DNA of 64,000 nucleotides from Hippasteria phrygiana (Eukaryota > Echinodermata > Asteroidea > Valvatida > Goniasteridae): NCBI GenBank assembly GCA_037893225.1, contig JAZGUH010000204.1:992001-1056000 (forward strand), in the 5' to 3' direction. The position numbers and the translations under genes are program-made. Positions 12,501 to 26,200 of this stretch are shown piece after piece. The notes beneath the pieces are model-generated. The model worked only from the letters and a program-made list of their open reading frames with translations, was not told the DNA's origin and did no database searches. Numbering within the stretch: the stretch's first letter is position 1; every line of letters begins with the position of its first letter.

Positions 12501-15500
12501 CCCTGGGGTATGGACTTGCTTTACTCATTCATAATTGCATGAAATATCAACCAAATGCAGTAATTTTGACTTGTATGTATAGCTTAGATCTGGCGCTACA
12601 TGTTGCAATCATCGGCGGCTTCCCAGAGTTAAAACTTGTAGAGAAAATTCAAACCTCGCAATGTTTATTTTCTTTCCGGCCAACATCTGTGTACATATTA
12701 CCGTCTATTTATTGCTCCATGCATGTCAAATTCCCTGGGGTATGGACTTGCTTTACTCATTCATAATTGCATGAAATATCAACCAAATCCAGTAATTTTG
12801 ACATGTATGTATAGCTTAGATCTGGCGCTACATGTTGCAATCATCGGCGGCTTCTTAGAGTTCAAACTTGTAGAGAAAATTCAAACCTCGCAATGTTTAT
12901 TTTCTTTCCGGCCAACATCTGTGTACATATCACCGTCTATTTATTGCTCCACGCACGTCAAATTCCCTGGGGTATGGACTTGCTTTACTCATTCATAATT
13001 GCATGAAATATCAACCAAATTCAGTAATTTTGACATGTATGTATAGCTTAGATCTGGCGCTACATGTTGCAATTATCGGCGGCTTCTTAGGGTTAAAACT
13101 TGTGGAGAAAATTCAAACCTCGCAATGTTTATTTTCTTTCCGGCCAACATCTGTGTGCATGTTACCGTCTATTTATTGCTCCATGCATGTCAAATTCCCT
13201 GGGGTATGGACTTGCTTTACTCATTCATAATTGCATGAAATATCAACCAAATTCAGTAATTTTGACATGTATGGATAGCTTAGATCTGGCGCTACATGTT
13301 GCAATCATCGGCGGCTTCTTAGAGTTAACACTTGTGGAGAAAATTCAAACCTCGCAATGTTTATTTTCTTTCCGGCCAACATCTGTGTACATATTACCGT
13401 CTATTTATTGCTCCATGCATGTCAAATTCCCTGGGGTATGGACTTGCTTTACTCATTCATAATTGCATGAAATATCAACCAAATCCAGTAATTTTGACAT
13501 GTATGTATAGCTTAGATCTGGCGCTACATGTTGCAATCATCGGCGGCTTCCCAGAGTTAAAACTTGTAGAGAAAATTCGAACCTCGCAATGTTTATTTTC
13601 TTTCCGGCCAACATCTGTGTACATATTACCGTCTATTTATTGCTCCATGCGTGTCAAATTCCCTGGGGTATGGACTTGCTTTACTCATTCATAATTGCAT
13701 GAAATATCAACCAAATGCAGTAATTTTGACTTGTATGTATAGCTTAGATCTGGCGCTACATGTTGCAATCATCGGCGGCTTCCCAGAGTTAAAACTTGTA
13801 GAGAAAATTCAAACCTCGCAATGTTTATTTTCTTTCCGGCCAACATCTGTGTACATATTACCGTCTATTTATTGCTCCATGCATGTCAAATTCCCTGGGG
13901 TATGGACTTGCTTTACTCATTCATAATTGCATGAAATATCAACCAAATTCAGTAATTTTGACATGTATGGATAGCTTAGATCTGGCGCTACATGTTGCAA
14001 TTATCGGCGGCTTCTTAGAGTTAACACTTGTAGAGAAAATTCAAACCTCGCAATGTTTATTTTCTTTCCGGCCACCATCTGTGTGCATATTACCTTTTAT
14101 TTATTGCTCCATGCCTGTCAAATTCCCTGGGGTATGGACTTGCTTTACTCATTCATAATTGCATGAAATATCAACCAAATGCAGTAATTTTGACATGTAT
14201 GTATAGCTTAGATCTGGCGCTACATGTTGCAATTATCGGCGGCTTCTTAGGGTTAAAACTTGTGGAGAAAATTCAAACCTCGCAATGTTTATTTTCTTTC
14301 CGGCCAACATCTGTGTGCATGTTACCGTCTATTTATTGCTCCATGCATGTCAAATTCCCTGGGGTATGGACTTGCTTTACTCATTCATAATTGCATGAAA
14401 TATCAACCAAATACAGTAATTTTGACATGTATGGATAGCTTAGATCTGGCGCTACATGTTGCAATTATCGGCGGCTTCTTAGAATTAACACTTGTGGAGA
14501 AAATTCAAACCTCGCAATGTTTATTTTCTTTCCGGCCAACATCTGTGTACATATTACCGTCTATTTATTGCTCCATGCATGTCAAATTCCCTGGGGTATG
14601 GACTTGCTTTACTCATTCATAATTGCATGAAATATCAACCAAATCCAGTAATTTTGACATGTATGTATAGCTTAGATCTGGCGCTACATGTTGCAATCAT
14701 CGGCGGCTTCCCAGAGTTAAAACTTGTAGAGAAAATTCAAACCTCGCAATGTTTATTTTCTTTCCGGCCAACATCTGTGTACATATTACCGTCTATTTAT
14801 TGCTCCATGCATGTCAAATTCCCTGGGGTATGGACTTGCTTTACTCATTCATAATTGCATGAAATATCAACCAAATTCAGTAATTTTGACATGTATGGAT
14901 AGCTTAGATCTGGCGCTACATGTTGCAATTATCGGCGGCTTCTTAGAGTTAACACTTGTAGAGAAAATTCAGACCTCGCAATGTTTATTTTCTTTCCGGC
15001 CACCATCTGTGTGCATATTACCTTTTATTTATTGCTTCATGCCTGTCAAATTCCCTGGGGTATGGACTTGCTTTACTCATTCATAATTGCATGAAATATC
15101 AACCAAATGCAGTAATTTTGACATGTATGTATAGCTTAGATCTGGCGCTACATGTTGCAATTATCGGCGGCTTCTTAGGGTTAAAACTTGTGGAGAAAAT
15201 TCAAACCTCGCAATGTTTATTTTCTTTCCGGCCAACATCTGTGTGCATGTTACCGTCTATTTATTGCTCCATGCATGTCAAATTCCCTGGGGTATGGACT
15301 TGCTTTACTCATTCATAATTGCATGAAATATCAACCAAATACAGTAATTTTGACATGTATGGATAGCTTAGATCTGGCGCTACATGTTGCAATTATCGGC
15401 GGCTTCTTAGAATTAACACTTGTGGAGAAAATTCAAACCTCGCAATGTTTATTTTCTTTCCGGCCAACATCTGTGTACATATTACCGTCTATTTATTGCT

Positions 15501-15787
15501 CCATGCATGTCAAATTCCCTGGGGTATGGACTTGCTTTACTCATTCATAATTGCATGAAATATCAACCAAATTCAGTAATTTTGACATGTATGGATAGCT
15601 TAGATCTGGCGCTACATGTTGCAATCATCGGCGGCTTCTTAGAGTTAACACTTGTGGAGAAAATTCAAACCTCGCAATGTTTATTTTCTTTCCGGCCAAC
15701 ATCTGTGTACATATTACCGTCTATTTATTGCTCCATGCATGTCAAATTCCCTGGGGTATGGACTTGCTTTACTCATTCATAATTGCA
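9457..15787 (+). repeat. Second copy of the 1-5,500 region
   Basis: Monomers from 9,537 to about 11,480 match those from 81 to about 2,025 at an offset of 9,456 bp. From 12,307 to 15,787 they match 1,923 to 5,403 at an offset of 10,384 bp. The extra 928 bp are the local duplication at about 10,582-12,437. Shared private markers include CTTGTT in e (763 and 10,219), AAG in a (1923 and 12307), and the double change in q (4475 and 14859). One difference is that 2851 reads TAT where 13235 reads GAT at monomer 40-42. The match ends in the p monomer, which has ACGCAC at 5403 but ATGCGT at 15787. Confidence 0.92.
10582..12437 (+). repeat. 928-bp (4-monomer) tandem duplication
   Basis: Order f, g, s, h, a/f hybrid (11379), g, s, h, a. 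The 11379 monomer begins like 1923 and 12307 (AAG at monomer 103-105, position 11,481) and ends like the f monomer at 10451 (TCA at 160-162, ACGCAC at 181-186). The exchange point therefore lies between 11,481 and 11,539. The copies are about 10,582-11,509 and 11,510-12,437, with about 30 bp uncertainty. Confidence 0.92.
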
Positions 15788-16946
15788 TGAAATATCAACC
15801 AAATCCAGTAATTTTGACATGTATGTATAGCTTAGATCTGGCGCTACATGTTGCAATCATCGGCGGCTTCCCAGAGTTAAAACTTGTAGAGAAAATTCGA
15901 ACCTCGCAATGTTTATTTTCTTTCCGGCCAACATCTGTGTACATATTACCGTCTATTTATTGCTCCATGCGTGTCAAATTCCCTGGGGTATGGACTTGCT
16001 TTACTCATTCATAATTGCATGAAATATCAACCAAATGCAGTAATTTTGACTTGTATGTATAGCTTAGATCTGGCGCTACATGTTGCAATCATCGGCGGCT
16101 TCCCAGAGTTAAAACTTGTAGAGAAAATTCAAACCTCGCAATGTTTATTTTCTTTCCGGCCAACATCTGTGTACATATTACCGTCTATTTATTGCTCCAT
16201 GCATGTCAAATTCCCTGGGGTATGGACTTGCTTTACTCATTCATAATTGCATGAAATATCAACCAAATTCAGTAATTTTGACATGTATGGATAGCTTAGA
16301 TCTGGCGCTACATGTTGCAATTATCTGCGGCTTCTTAGAGTTAACACTTGTAGAGAAAATTCAAACCTCGCAATGTTTATTTTCTTTCCGGCCACCATCT
16401 GTGTGCATATTACCTTTTATTTATTGCTCCATGCCTGTCAAATTCCCTGGGGTATGGACTTGCTTTACTCATTCATAATTGCATGAAATATCAACCAAAT
16501 GCAGTAATTTTGACATGTATGTATAGCTTAGATCTGGCGCTACATGTTGCAATTATCGGCGGCTTCTTAGGGTTAAAACTTGTGGAGAAAATTCAAACCT
16601 CGCAATGTTTATTTTCTTTCCGGCCAACATCTGTGTGCATGTTACCGTCTATTTATTGCTCCATGCATGTCAAATTCCCTGGGGTATGGACTTGCTTTAC
16701 TCATTCATAATTGCATGAAATATCAACCAAATACAGTAATTTTGACATGTATGGATAGCTTAGATCTGGCGCTACATGTTGCAATTATCGGCGGCTTCTT
16801 AGAATTAACACTTGTGGAGAAAATTCAAACCTCGCAATGTTTATTTTCTTTCCGGCCAACATCTGTGTACATATTACCGTCTATTTATTGCTCCATGCAT
16901 GTCAAATTCCCTGGGGTATGGACTTGCTTTACTCATTCATAATTGC
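13235..16946 (+). repeat. Six-monomer set s-p-a-q-g-t repeated at 2,320 bp
   Basis: Monomers 13235-14626 (s, p, a, q, g, t) match 15555-16946 in the same order, 2,320 bp apart. Between them lie p/a (14627), q (14859), g (15091) and t (15323). The p monomers at 13467 and 15787 both carry ATGCGT at 181-186, a private link between the copies. The q monomer at 16251 has a new ATCTGC in place of ATCGGC (change at 16,326), which arose after this copying. Confidence 0.85.
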
Positions 16947-18106
16947 ATGAAATATCAACCAAATTCAGTAATTTTGACATGTATGGATAGCTTAGATCTG
17001 GCGCTACATGTTGCAATCATCGGCGGCTTCTTAGAGTTAACACTTGTGGAGAAAATTCAAACCTCGCAATGTTTATTTTCTTTCCGGCCAACATCTGTGT
17101 TCATATTACCGTCTATTTATTGCTCCATGCATGTCAAATTCCCTGGGGTATGGACTTGCTTTACTCATTCATAATTGCATGAAATATCAACCAAATCCAG
17201 TAATTTTGACATGTATGTATAGCTTAGATCTGGCGCTACATGTTGCAATCATCGGCGGCTTCCCAGAGTTAAAACTTGTAGAGAAAATTCGAACCTCGCA
17301 ATGTTTATTTTCTTTCCTTTCAACATCTGTGTACATATTACCGTCTATTTATTGCTCCATGCCTGTCAAATTCCCTGGGGTATGGACTTGCTTTACTCAT
17401 TCATAATTGCATGAAATATCAACCAAATTCAGTAATGTTGACATGTATGTATAGCTTAGATCTGGCGCTACATGTTGCAATTATCGGCGGCTTCTTAGAG
17501 TTAAAACTTGTGGAGAAAATTCAAACCTCGCAATGTTTATTTTCTTTCCGGCCAACATCTGTGTACATATTACCGTCTATTTATTCCTCCATGCGTGTCA
17601 AATTCCCTGGGGTATGGACTTGCTTTACTCATTCATAATTGCATGAAATATCAACCAAATTCAGTAATGTTGACATGTATGGATAGCTTAGATCTGGCGC
17701 TACATGTTGCAATTATCGGCGGCGTCTTAGAGTTAAAACTTGTGGAGAAAATTCAAACCTCGCAATGTTTATTTTCTTTCCGGCCAACATCTGTGTACAT
17801 ATTACCGTCTATTTATTGCTCCATGCGTGTCAAATTCCCTGGGGTATGGACTTGCTTTACTCATTCATAATTGCATGAAATATCAACCAAATACAGTAAT
17901 TTTGACATGTATGGATAGCTTAGATCTGGCGCTACATGTTGCAATTATCGGCGGCTTCTTAGAGTTAACACTTGTGGAGAAAATTCAAACCTCGCAATGT
18001 TTATTTTCTTTCCGGCCACCATCTGTGTGCATATTACCTTTTATTTATTGCTCCATGCGTGTCAAATTCCCTGGGGTATGGACTTGCTTTACTCATTCAT
18101 AATTGC
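16019..18106 (+). repeat. Canonical nine-monomer higher-order unit a-q-g-t-s-p-u-v-r
   Basis: Monomer starts: 16019 a, 16251 q, 16483 g, 16715 t, 16947 s (TTC at 154-156), 17179 p (CTTTCA at 139-144), 17411 u, 17643 v, 17875 r (CGT at 184-186). The next monomer, 18107, is a again and is followed by q, g, t, s, p. The unit is 2,088 bp. The same order occurs at 23443-25530, 49195-51282 and 54763-56850 (starting with a hybrid in the last case). Elsewhere the order is kept with losses or with an inserted x-p pair between p and u. Confidence 0.88.
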
Positions 18107-18394
18107 ATGAAATATCAACCAAATGCAGTAATTTTGACTTGTATGTATAGCTTAGATCTGGCGCTACATGTTGCAATCATCGGCGGCTTCCCAGAGTTAA
18201 AACTTGTAGAGAAAATTCAAACCTCGCAATGTTTATTTTCTTTCCGGCCAACATCTGTGTACATATTACCGTCTATTTATTGCTCCATGCATGTCAAATT
18301 CCCTGGGGTATGGACTTGCTTTACTCATTCATAATTGCATGAAATATCAACCAAATTCAGTAATTTTGACATGTATGGATAGCTTAGATCTGGC

Positions 18395-21178
18395 GCTACA
18401 TGTTGCAATTATCGGCGGCTTCTTAGAGTTAACACTTGTAGAGAAAATTCAAACCTCGCAATGTTTATTTTCTTTCCGGCCACCATCTGTTTGCATATTA
18501 CCTTTTATTTATTGCTCCATGCCTGTCAAATTCCCTGGGGTATGGACTTGCTTTACTCATTCATAATTGCATGAAATATCAACCAAATGCAGTAATTTTG
18601 ACATGTATGTATAGCTTAGATCTGGCGCTACATGTTGCAATTATCGGCGGCTTCTTAGGGTTAAAACTTGTGGAGAAAATTCAAACCTCGCAATGTTTAT
18701 TTTCTTTCCGGCCAACATCTGTGTGCATGTTACCGTCTATTTATTGCTCCATGCATGTCAAATTCCCTGGGGTATGGACTTGCTTTACTCATTCATAATT
18801 GCATGAAATATCAACCAAATACAGTAATTTTGACATGTATGGATAGCTTAGATCTGGCGCTACATGTTGCAATTATCGGCGGCTTCTTAGAATTAACACT
18901 TGTGGAGAAAATTCAAACCTCGCAATGTTTATTTTCTTTCCGGCCAACATCTGTGTGCATATTACCGTCTATTTATTGCTCCATGCATGTCAAATTCCCT
19001 GGGGTATGGACTTGCTTTACTCATTCATAATTGCATGAAATATCAACCAAATTCAGTAATTTTGACATGTATGGATAGCTTAGATCTGGCGCTACATGTT
19101 GCAATCATCGGCGGCTTCTTAGAGTTAACACTTGTGGAGAAAATTCAAACCTCGCAATGTTTATTTTCTTTCCGGCCAACATCTGTGTACATATTACCGT
19201 CTATTTATTGCTCCATGCATGTCAAATTCCCTGGGGTATGGACTTGCTTTACTCATTCATAATTGCATGAAATATCAACCAAATCCAGTAATTTTGACAT
19301 GTATGTATAGCTTAGATCTGGCGCTACATGTTGCAATCATCGGCGGCTTCCCAGAGTTAAAACTTGTAGAGAAAATTCGAACCTCGCAATGTTTATTTTC
19401 TTTCCGGTCAACATCTGTGTACATATTACCGTCTATTTATTGCTCCATGCCTGTCAAATTCCCTGGGGTATGGACTTGCTTTACTCATTCATAATTGCAT
19501 GAAATATCAACCAAATACAGTAATTTTGACATGTATGGATAGCTTAGATCTGGCGCTACATGTTGCAATTATCGGCGGCTTCTGAGAGTTAACACTTGTG
19601 GAGAAAATTCAAACCTCGCAATGTTTATTTTCTTTCCGGCCACCATCTGTGTACATATTACCGTCTATTTATTGCTCCATGCATGTCAAATTCCCTGGGG
19701 TATGGACTTGCTTTACTCATTCATAATTGCATGAAATATCAACCAAATCCAGTAATTTTGACATGTATGTATAGCTTAGATCTGGCGCTACATGTTGCAA
19801 TTATCGGCGGCTTCTTAGAGTTAACACTTGTAGAGAAAATTCAAACCTCGCAATGTTTATTTTCTTTCCGGCCACCATCTGTTTGCATATTACCTTTTAT
19901 TTATTGCTCCATGCCTGTCAAATTCCCTGGGGTATGGACTTGCTTTACTCATTCATAATTGCATGAAATATCAACCAAATGCAGTAATTTTGACATGTAT
20001 GTATAGCTTAGATCTGGCGCTACATGTTGCAATTATCGGCGGCTTCTTAGGGTTAAAACTTGTGGAGAAAATTCAAACCTCGCAATGTTTATTTTCTTTC
20101 CGGCCAACATCTGTGTGCATGTTACCGTCTATTTATTGCTCCATGCATGTCAAATTCCCTGGGGTATGGACTTGCTTTACTCATTCATAATTGCATGAAA
20201 TATCAACCAAATACAGTAATTTTGACATGTATGGATAGCTTAGATCTGGCGCTACATGTTGCAATTATCGGCGGCTTCTTAGAATTAACACTTGTGGAGA
20301 AAATTCAAACCTCGCAATGTTTATTTTCTTTCCGGCCAACATCTGTGTACATATTACCGTCTATTTATTGCTCCATGCATGTCAAATTCCCTGGGGTATG
20401 GACTTGCTTTACTCATTCATAATTGCATGAAATATCAACCAAATTCAGTAATTTTGACATGTATGGATAGCTTAGATCTGGCGCTACATGTTGCAATCAT
20501 CGGCGGCTTCTTAGAGTTAACACTTGTGGAGAAAATTCAAACCTCGCAATGTTTATTTTCTTTCCGGCCAACATCTGTGTACATATTACCGTCTATTTAT
20601 TGCTCCATGCATGTCAAATTCCCTGGGGTATGGACTTGCTTTACTCATTCATAATTGCATGAAATATCAACCAAATCCAGTAATTTTGACATGTATGTAT
20701 AGCTTAGATCTGGCGCTACATGTTGCAATCATCGGCGGCTTCCCAGAGTTAAAACTTGTAGAGAAAATTCGAACCTCGCAATGTTTATTTTCTTTCCGGT
20801 CAACATCTGTGTACATATTACCGTCTATTTATTGCTCCATGCCTGTCAAATTCCCTGGGGTATGGACTTGCTTTACTCATTCATAATTGCATGAAATATC
20901 AACCAAATACAGTAATTTTGACATGTATGGATAGCTTAGATCTGGCGCTACATGTTGCAATTATCGGCGGCTTCTGAGAGTTAACACTTGTGGAGAAAAT
21001 TCAAACCTCGCAATGTTTATTTTCTTTCCGGCCACCATCTGTGTACATATTACCGTCTATTTATTGCTCCATGCATGTCAAATTCCCTGGGGTATGGACT
21101 TGCTTTACTCATTCATAATTGCATGAAATATCAACCAAATCCAGTAATTTTGACATGTATGTATAGCTTAGATCTGGC
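18395..21178 (+). repeat. 1,392-bp (6-monomer) tandem duplication with hybrid seam
   Basis: The order q g t s p x (18339-19730) is repeated as p/q hybrid g t s p x (19731-21122). The 19731 monomer starts as p (CCA at 19-21, TAT at 40-42) and continues as q (ATT at 70-72, ACA at 94-96, TTTGC..CCTTTT). The crossover lies between 19,770 and 19,802. Both x monomers (19499, 20891) carry the same TGA, confirming copying. This structure sits inside the 7,424-bp unit, so it also occurs at about 25,819-28,602 and is the older event. Confidence 0.92.
19499..19730 (+). repeat. Type x monomer carrying TGA at monomer 85-87
   Basis: A T-to-G change at monomer 86 turns TTA into TGA (19,583-19,585), closing the ATG frame early. 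The same change is found in x monomers 20891, 26923, 28315 and 31099. It is a good lineage marker for the internal duplications. x monomers further right (51979, 52907, 54531, 57547, 58475, 60099) lack it. Confidence 0.93.
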
Positions 21179-21354
21179 GCTACATGTTGCAATCATCGGC
21201 GGCTTCCCAGAGTTAAAACTTGTAGAGAAAATTCGAACCTCGCAATGTTTATTTTCTTTCCGGTCAACATCTGTGTACATATTACCGTCTATTTATTGCT
21301 CCATGCGTGTCAAATTCCCTGGGGTATGGACTTGCTTTACTCATTCATAATTGC

Positions 21355-21586
21355 ATGAAATATCAACCAAATTCAGTAATGTTGACATGTATGTATAGCT
21401 TAGATCTGGCGCTACATGTTGCAATTATCGGCGGCTTCTTAGAGTTAAAACTTGTGGAGAAAATTCAAACCTCGCAATGTTTATTTTCTTTCCGGCCAAC
21501 ATCTGTGTACATATTACCGTCTATTTATTCCTCCATGCGTGTCTAATTCCCTGGGGTATGGACTTGCTTTACTCATTCATAATTGC
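21355..21586 (+). repeat. Type u monomer with A-to-T change in conserved block
   Basis: The otherwise invariant AAATTCC at monomer 190-196 reads TAATTCC (change at 21,544). The copy at 28779 shares it (28,968). It is one of the few changes I noticed anywhere within the conserved part of the monomer. Confidence 0.93.
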
Positions 21587-23210
21587 ATGAAATATCAACC
21601 AAATTCAGTAATGTTGACATGTATGGATAGCTTAGATCTGGCGCTACATGTTGCAATTATCGGCGGCGTCTTAGAGTTAAAACTTGTGGAGAAAATTCAA
21701 ACCTCGCAATGTTTATTTTCTTTCCGGCCAACATCTGTGTACATATTACCGTCTATTTATTGCTCCATGCGTGTCAAATTCCCTGGGGTATGGACTTGCT
21801 TTACTCATTCATAATTGCATGAAATATCAACCAAATACAGTAATTTTGACATGTATGGATAGCTTAGATCTGGCGCTACATGTTGCAATTATCGGCGGCT
21901 TCTTAGAGTTAACACTTGTGGAGAAAATTCAAACCTCGCAATGTTTATTTTCTTTCCGGCCACCATCTGTGTGCATATTACCTTTTATTTATTGCTCCAT
22001 GCCTGTCAAATTCCCTGGGGTATGGACTTGCTTTACTCATTCATAATTGCATGAAATATCAACCAAATGCAGTAATTTTGACTTGTATGTATAGCTTAGA
22101 TCTGGCGCTACATGTTGCAATCATCGGCGGCTTCCCAGAGTTAAAACTTGTAGAGAAAATTCAAACCTCGCAATGTTTATTTTCTTTCCGGCCAACATCT
22201 GTGTACATATTACCGTCTATTTATTGCTCCATGCATGTCAAATTCCCTGGGGTATGGACTTGCTTTACTCATTCATAATTGCATGAAATATCAACCAAAT
22301 TCAGTAATTTTGACATGTATGGATAGCTTAGATCTGGCGCTACATGTTGCAATCATCGGCGGCTTCTTAGAGTTAACACTTGTGGAGAAAATTCAAACCT
22401 CGCAATGTTTATTTTCTTTCCGGCCAACATCTGTGTACATATTACCGTCTATTTATTGCTCCATGCATGTCAAATTCCCTGGGGTATGGACTTGCTTTAC
22501 TCATTCATAATTGCATGAAATATCAACCAAATTCAGTAATTTTGACATGTATGGATAGCTTAGATCTGGCGCTACATGTTGCAATTATCGGCGGCTTCTT
22601 AGAGTTAACACTTGTAGAGAAAATTCAAACCTCGCAATGTTTATTTTCTTTCCGGCCACCATCTGTTTGCATATTACCTTTTATTTATTGCTCCATGCCT
22701 GTCAAATTCCCTGGGGTATGGACTTGCTTTACTCATTCATAATTGCATGAAATATCAACCAAATGCAGTAATTTTGACATGTATGTATAGCTTAGATCTG
22801 GCGCTACATGTTGCAATTATCGGCGGCTTCTTAGGGTTAAAACTTGTGGAGAAAATTCAAACCTCGCAATGTTTATTTTCTTTCCGGCCAACATCTGTGT
22901 GCATGTTACCGTCTATTTATTGCTCCATGCATGTCAAATTCCCTGGGGTATGGACTTGCTTTGCTCATTCATAATTGCATGAAATATCAACCAAATACAG
23001 TAATTTTGACATGTATGGATAGCTTAGATCTGGCGCTACATGTTGCAATTATCGGCGGCTTCTTAGAATTAACACTTGTGGAGAAAATTCAAACCTCGCA
23101 ATGTTTATTTTCTTTCCGGCCAACATCTGTGTACATATTACCGTCTATTTATTGCTCCATGCATGTCAAATTCCCTGGGGTATGGACTTGCTTTACTCAT
23201 TCATAATTGC

Positions 23211-26200
23211 ATGAAATATCAACCAAATCCAGTAATTTTGACATGTATGTATAGCTTAGATCTGGCGCTACATGTTGCAATCATCGGCGGCTTCCCAGAG
23301 TTAAAACTTGTAGAGAAAATTCGAACCTCGCAATGTTTATTTTCTTTCCGGCCAACATCTGTGTACATATTACCGTCTATTTATTGCTCCATGCGTGTCA
23401 AATTCCCTGGGGTATGGACTTGCTTTACTCATTCATAATTGCATGAAATATCAACCAAATGCAGTAATTTTGACTTGTATGTATAGCTTAGATCTGGCGC
23501 TACATGTTGCAATCATCGGCGGCTTCCCAGAGTTAAAACTTGTAGAGAAAATTCAAACCTCGCAATGTTTATTTTCTTTCCGGCCAACATCTGTGTACAT
23601 ATTACCGTCTATTTATTGCTCCATGCATGTCAAATTCCCTGGGGTATGGACTTGCTTTACTCATTCATAATTGCATGAAATATCAACCAAATTCAGTAAT
23701 TTTGACATGTATGGATAGCTTAGATCTGGCGCTACATGTTGCAATTATCTGCGGCTTCTTAGAGTTAACACTTGTAGAGAAAATTCAAACCTCGCAATGT
23801 TTATTTTCTTTCCGGCCACCATCTGTGTGCATATTACCTTTTATTTATTGCTCCATGCCTGTCAAATTCCCTGGGGTATGGACTTGCTTTACTCATTCAT
23901 AATTGCATGAAATATCAACCAAATGCAGTAATTTTGACATGTATGTATAGCTTAGATCTGGCGCTACATGTTGCAATTATCGGCGGCTTCTTAGGGTTAA
24001 AACTTGTGGAGAAAATTCAAACCTCGCAATGTTTATTTTCTTTCCGGCCAACATCTGTGTGCATGTTACCGTCTATTTATTGCTCCATGCATGTCAAATT
24101 CCCTGGGGTATGGACTTGCTTTACTCATTCATAATTGCATGAAATATCAACCAAATACAGTAATTTTGACATGTATGGATAGCTTAGATCTGGCGCTACA
24201 TGTTGCAATTATCGGCGGCTTCTTAGAATTAACACTTGTGGAGAAAATTCAAACCTCGCAATGTTTATTTTCTTTCCGGCCAACATCTGTGTACATATTA
24301 CCGTCTATTTATTGCTCCATGCATGTCAAATTCCCTGGGGTATGGACTTGCTTTACTCATTCATAATTGCATGAAATATCAACCAAATTCAGTAATTTTG
24401 ACATGTATGGATAGCTTAGATCTGGCGCTACATGTTGCAATCATCGGCGGCTTCTTAGAGTTAACACTTGTGGAGAAAATTCAAACCTCGCAATGTTTAT
24501 TTTCTTTCCGGCCAACATCTGTGTTCATATTACCGTCTATTTATTGCTCCATGCATGTCAAATTCCCTGGGGTATGGACTTGCTTTACTCATTCATAATT
24601 GCATGAAATATCAACCAAATCCAGTAATTTTGACATGTATGTATAGCTTAGATCTGGCGCTACATGTTGCAATCATCGGCGGCTTCCCAGAGTTAAAACT
24701 TGTAGAGAAAATTCGAACCTCGCAATGTTTATTTTCTTTCCTTTCAACATCTGTGTACATATTACCGTCTATTTATTGCTCCATGCCTGTCAAATTCCCT
24801 GGGGTATGGACTTGCTTTACTCATTCATAATTGCATGAAATATCAACCAAATTCAGTAATGTTGACATGTATGTATAGCTTAGATCTGGCGCTACATGTT
24901 GCAATTATCGGCGGCTTCTTAGAGTTAAAACTTGTGGAGAAAATTCAAACCTCGCAATGTTTATTTTCTTTCCGGCCAACATCTGTGTACATATTACCGT
25001 CTATTTATTCCTCCATGCGTGTCAAATTCCCTGGGGTATGGACTTGCTTTACTCATTCATAATTGCATGAAATATCAACCAAATTCAGTAATGTTGACAT
25101 GTATGGATAGCTTAGATCTGGCGCTACATGTTGCAATTATCGGCGGCGTCTTAGAGTTAAAACTTGTGGAGAAAATTCAAACCTCGCAATGTTTATTTTC
25201 TTTCCGGCCAACATCTGTGTACATATTACCGTCTATTTATTGCTCCATGCGTGTCAAATTCCCTGGGGTATGGACTTGCTTTACTCATTCATAATTGCAT
25301 GAAATATCAACCAAATACAGTAATTTTGACATGTATGGATAGCTTAGATCTGGCGCTACATGTTGCAATTATCGGCGGCTTCTTAGAGTTAACACTTGTG
25401 GAGAAAATTCAAACCTCGCAATGTTTATTTTCTTTCCGGCCACCATCTGTGTGCATATTACCTTTTATTTATTGCTCCATGCGTGTCAAATTCCCTGGGG
25501 TATGGACTTGCTTTACTCATTCATAATTGCATGAAATATCAACCAAATGCAGTAATTTTGACTTGTATGTATAGCTTAGATCTGGCGCTACATGTTGCAA
25601 TCATCGGCGGCTTCCCAGAGTTAAAACTTGTAGAGAAAATTCAAACCTCGCAATGTTTATTTTCTTTCCGGCCAACATCTGTGTACATATTACCGTCTAT
25701 TTATTGCTCCATGCATGTCAAATTCCCTGGGGTATGGACTTGCTTTACTCATTCATAATTGCATGAAATATCAACCAAATTCAGTAATTTTGACATGTAT
25801 GGATAGCTTAGATCTGGCGCTACATGTTGCAATTATCGGCGGCTTCTTAGAGTTAACACTTGTAGAGAAAATTCAAACCTCGCAATGTTTATTTTCTTTC
25901 CGGCCACCATCTGTTTGCATATTACCTTTTATTTATTGCTCCATGCCTGTCAAATTCCCTGGGGTATGGACTTGCTTTACTCATTCATAATTGCATGAAA
26001 TATCAACCAAATGCAGTAATTTTGACATGTATGTATAGCTTAGATCTGGCGCTACATGTTGCAATTATCGGCGGCTTCTTAGGGTTAAAACTTGTGGAGA
26101 AAATTCAAACCTCGCAATGTTTATTTTCTTTCCGGCCAACATCTGTGTGCATGTTACCGTCTATTTATTGCTCCATGCATGTCAAATTCCCTGGGGTATG

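Larger units (their letters stand above)
15787..23210 (+). repeat. 7,424-bp segmental tandem duplication, copy 1
   Basis: Thirty-two monomers: p a q g t s p u v r a q g t s p x p/q g t s p x p u v r a s q g t. They match the next 32 monomers one for one. Shared private markers include ATCTGC (16,326 and 23,750), CTTTCA in p (17179 and 24603), the TGA in x (19,583 and 27,007), the TAA in u (21,544 and 28,968), and GCT in place of ACT (22,963 and 30,387). I noticed only two differences: 18,957 G against 26,381 A, and 20,914 A against 28,338 T. The seam lies between about 23,068 and 23,229. Confidence 0.93.
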
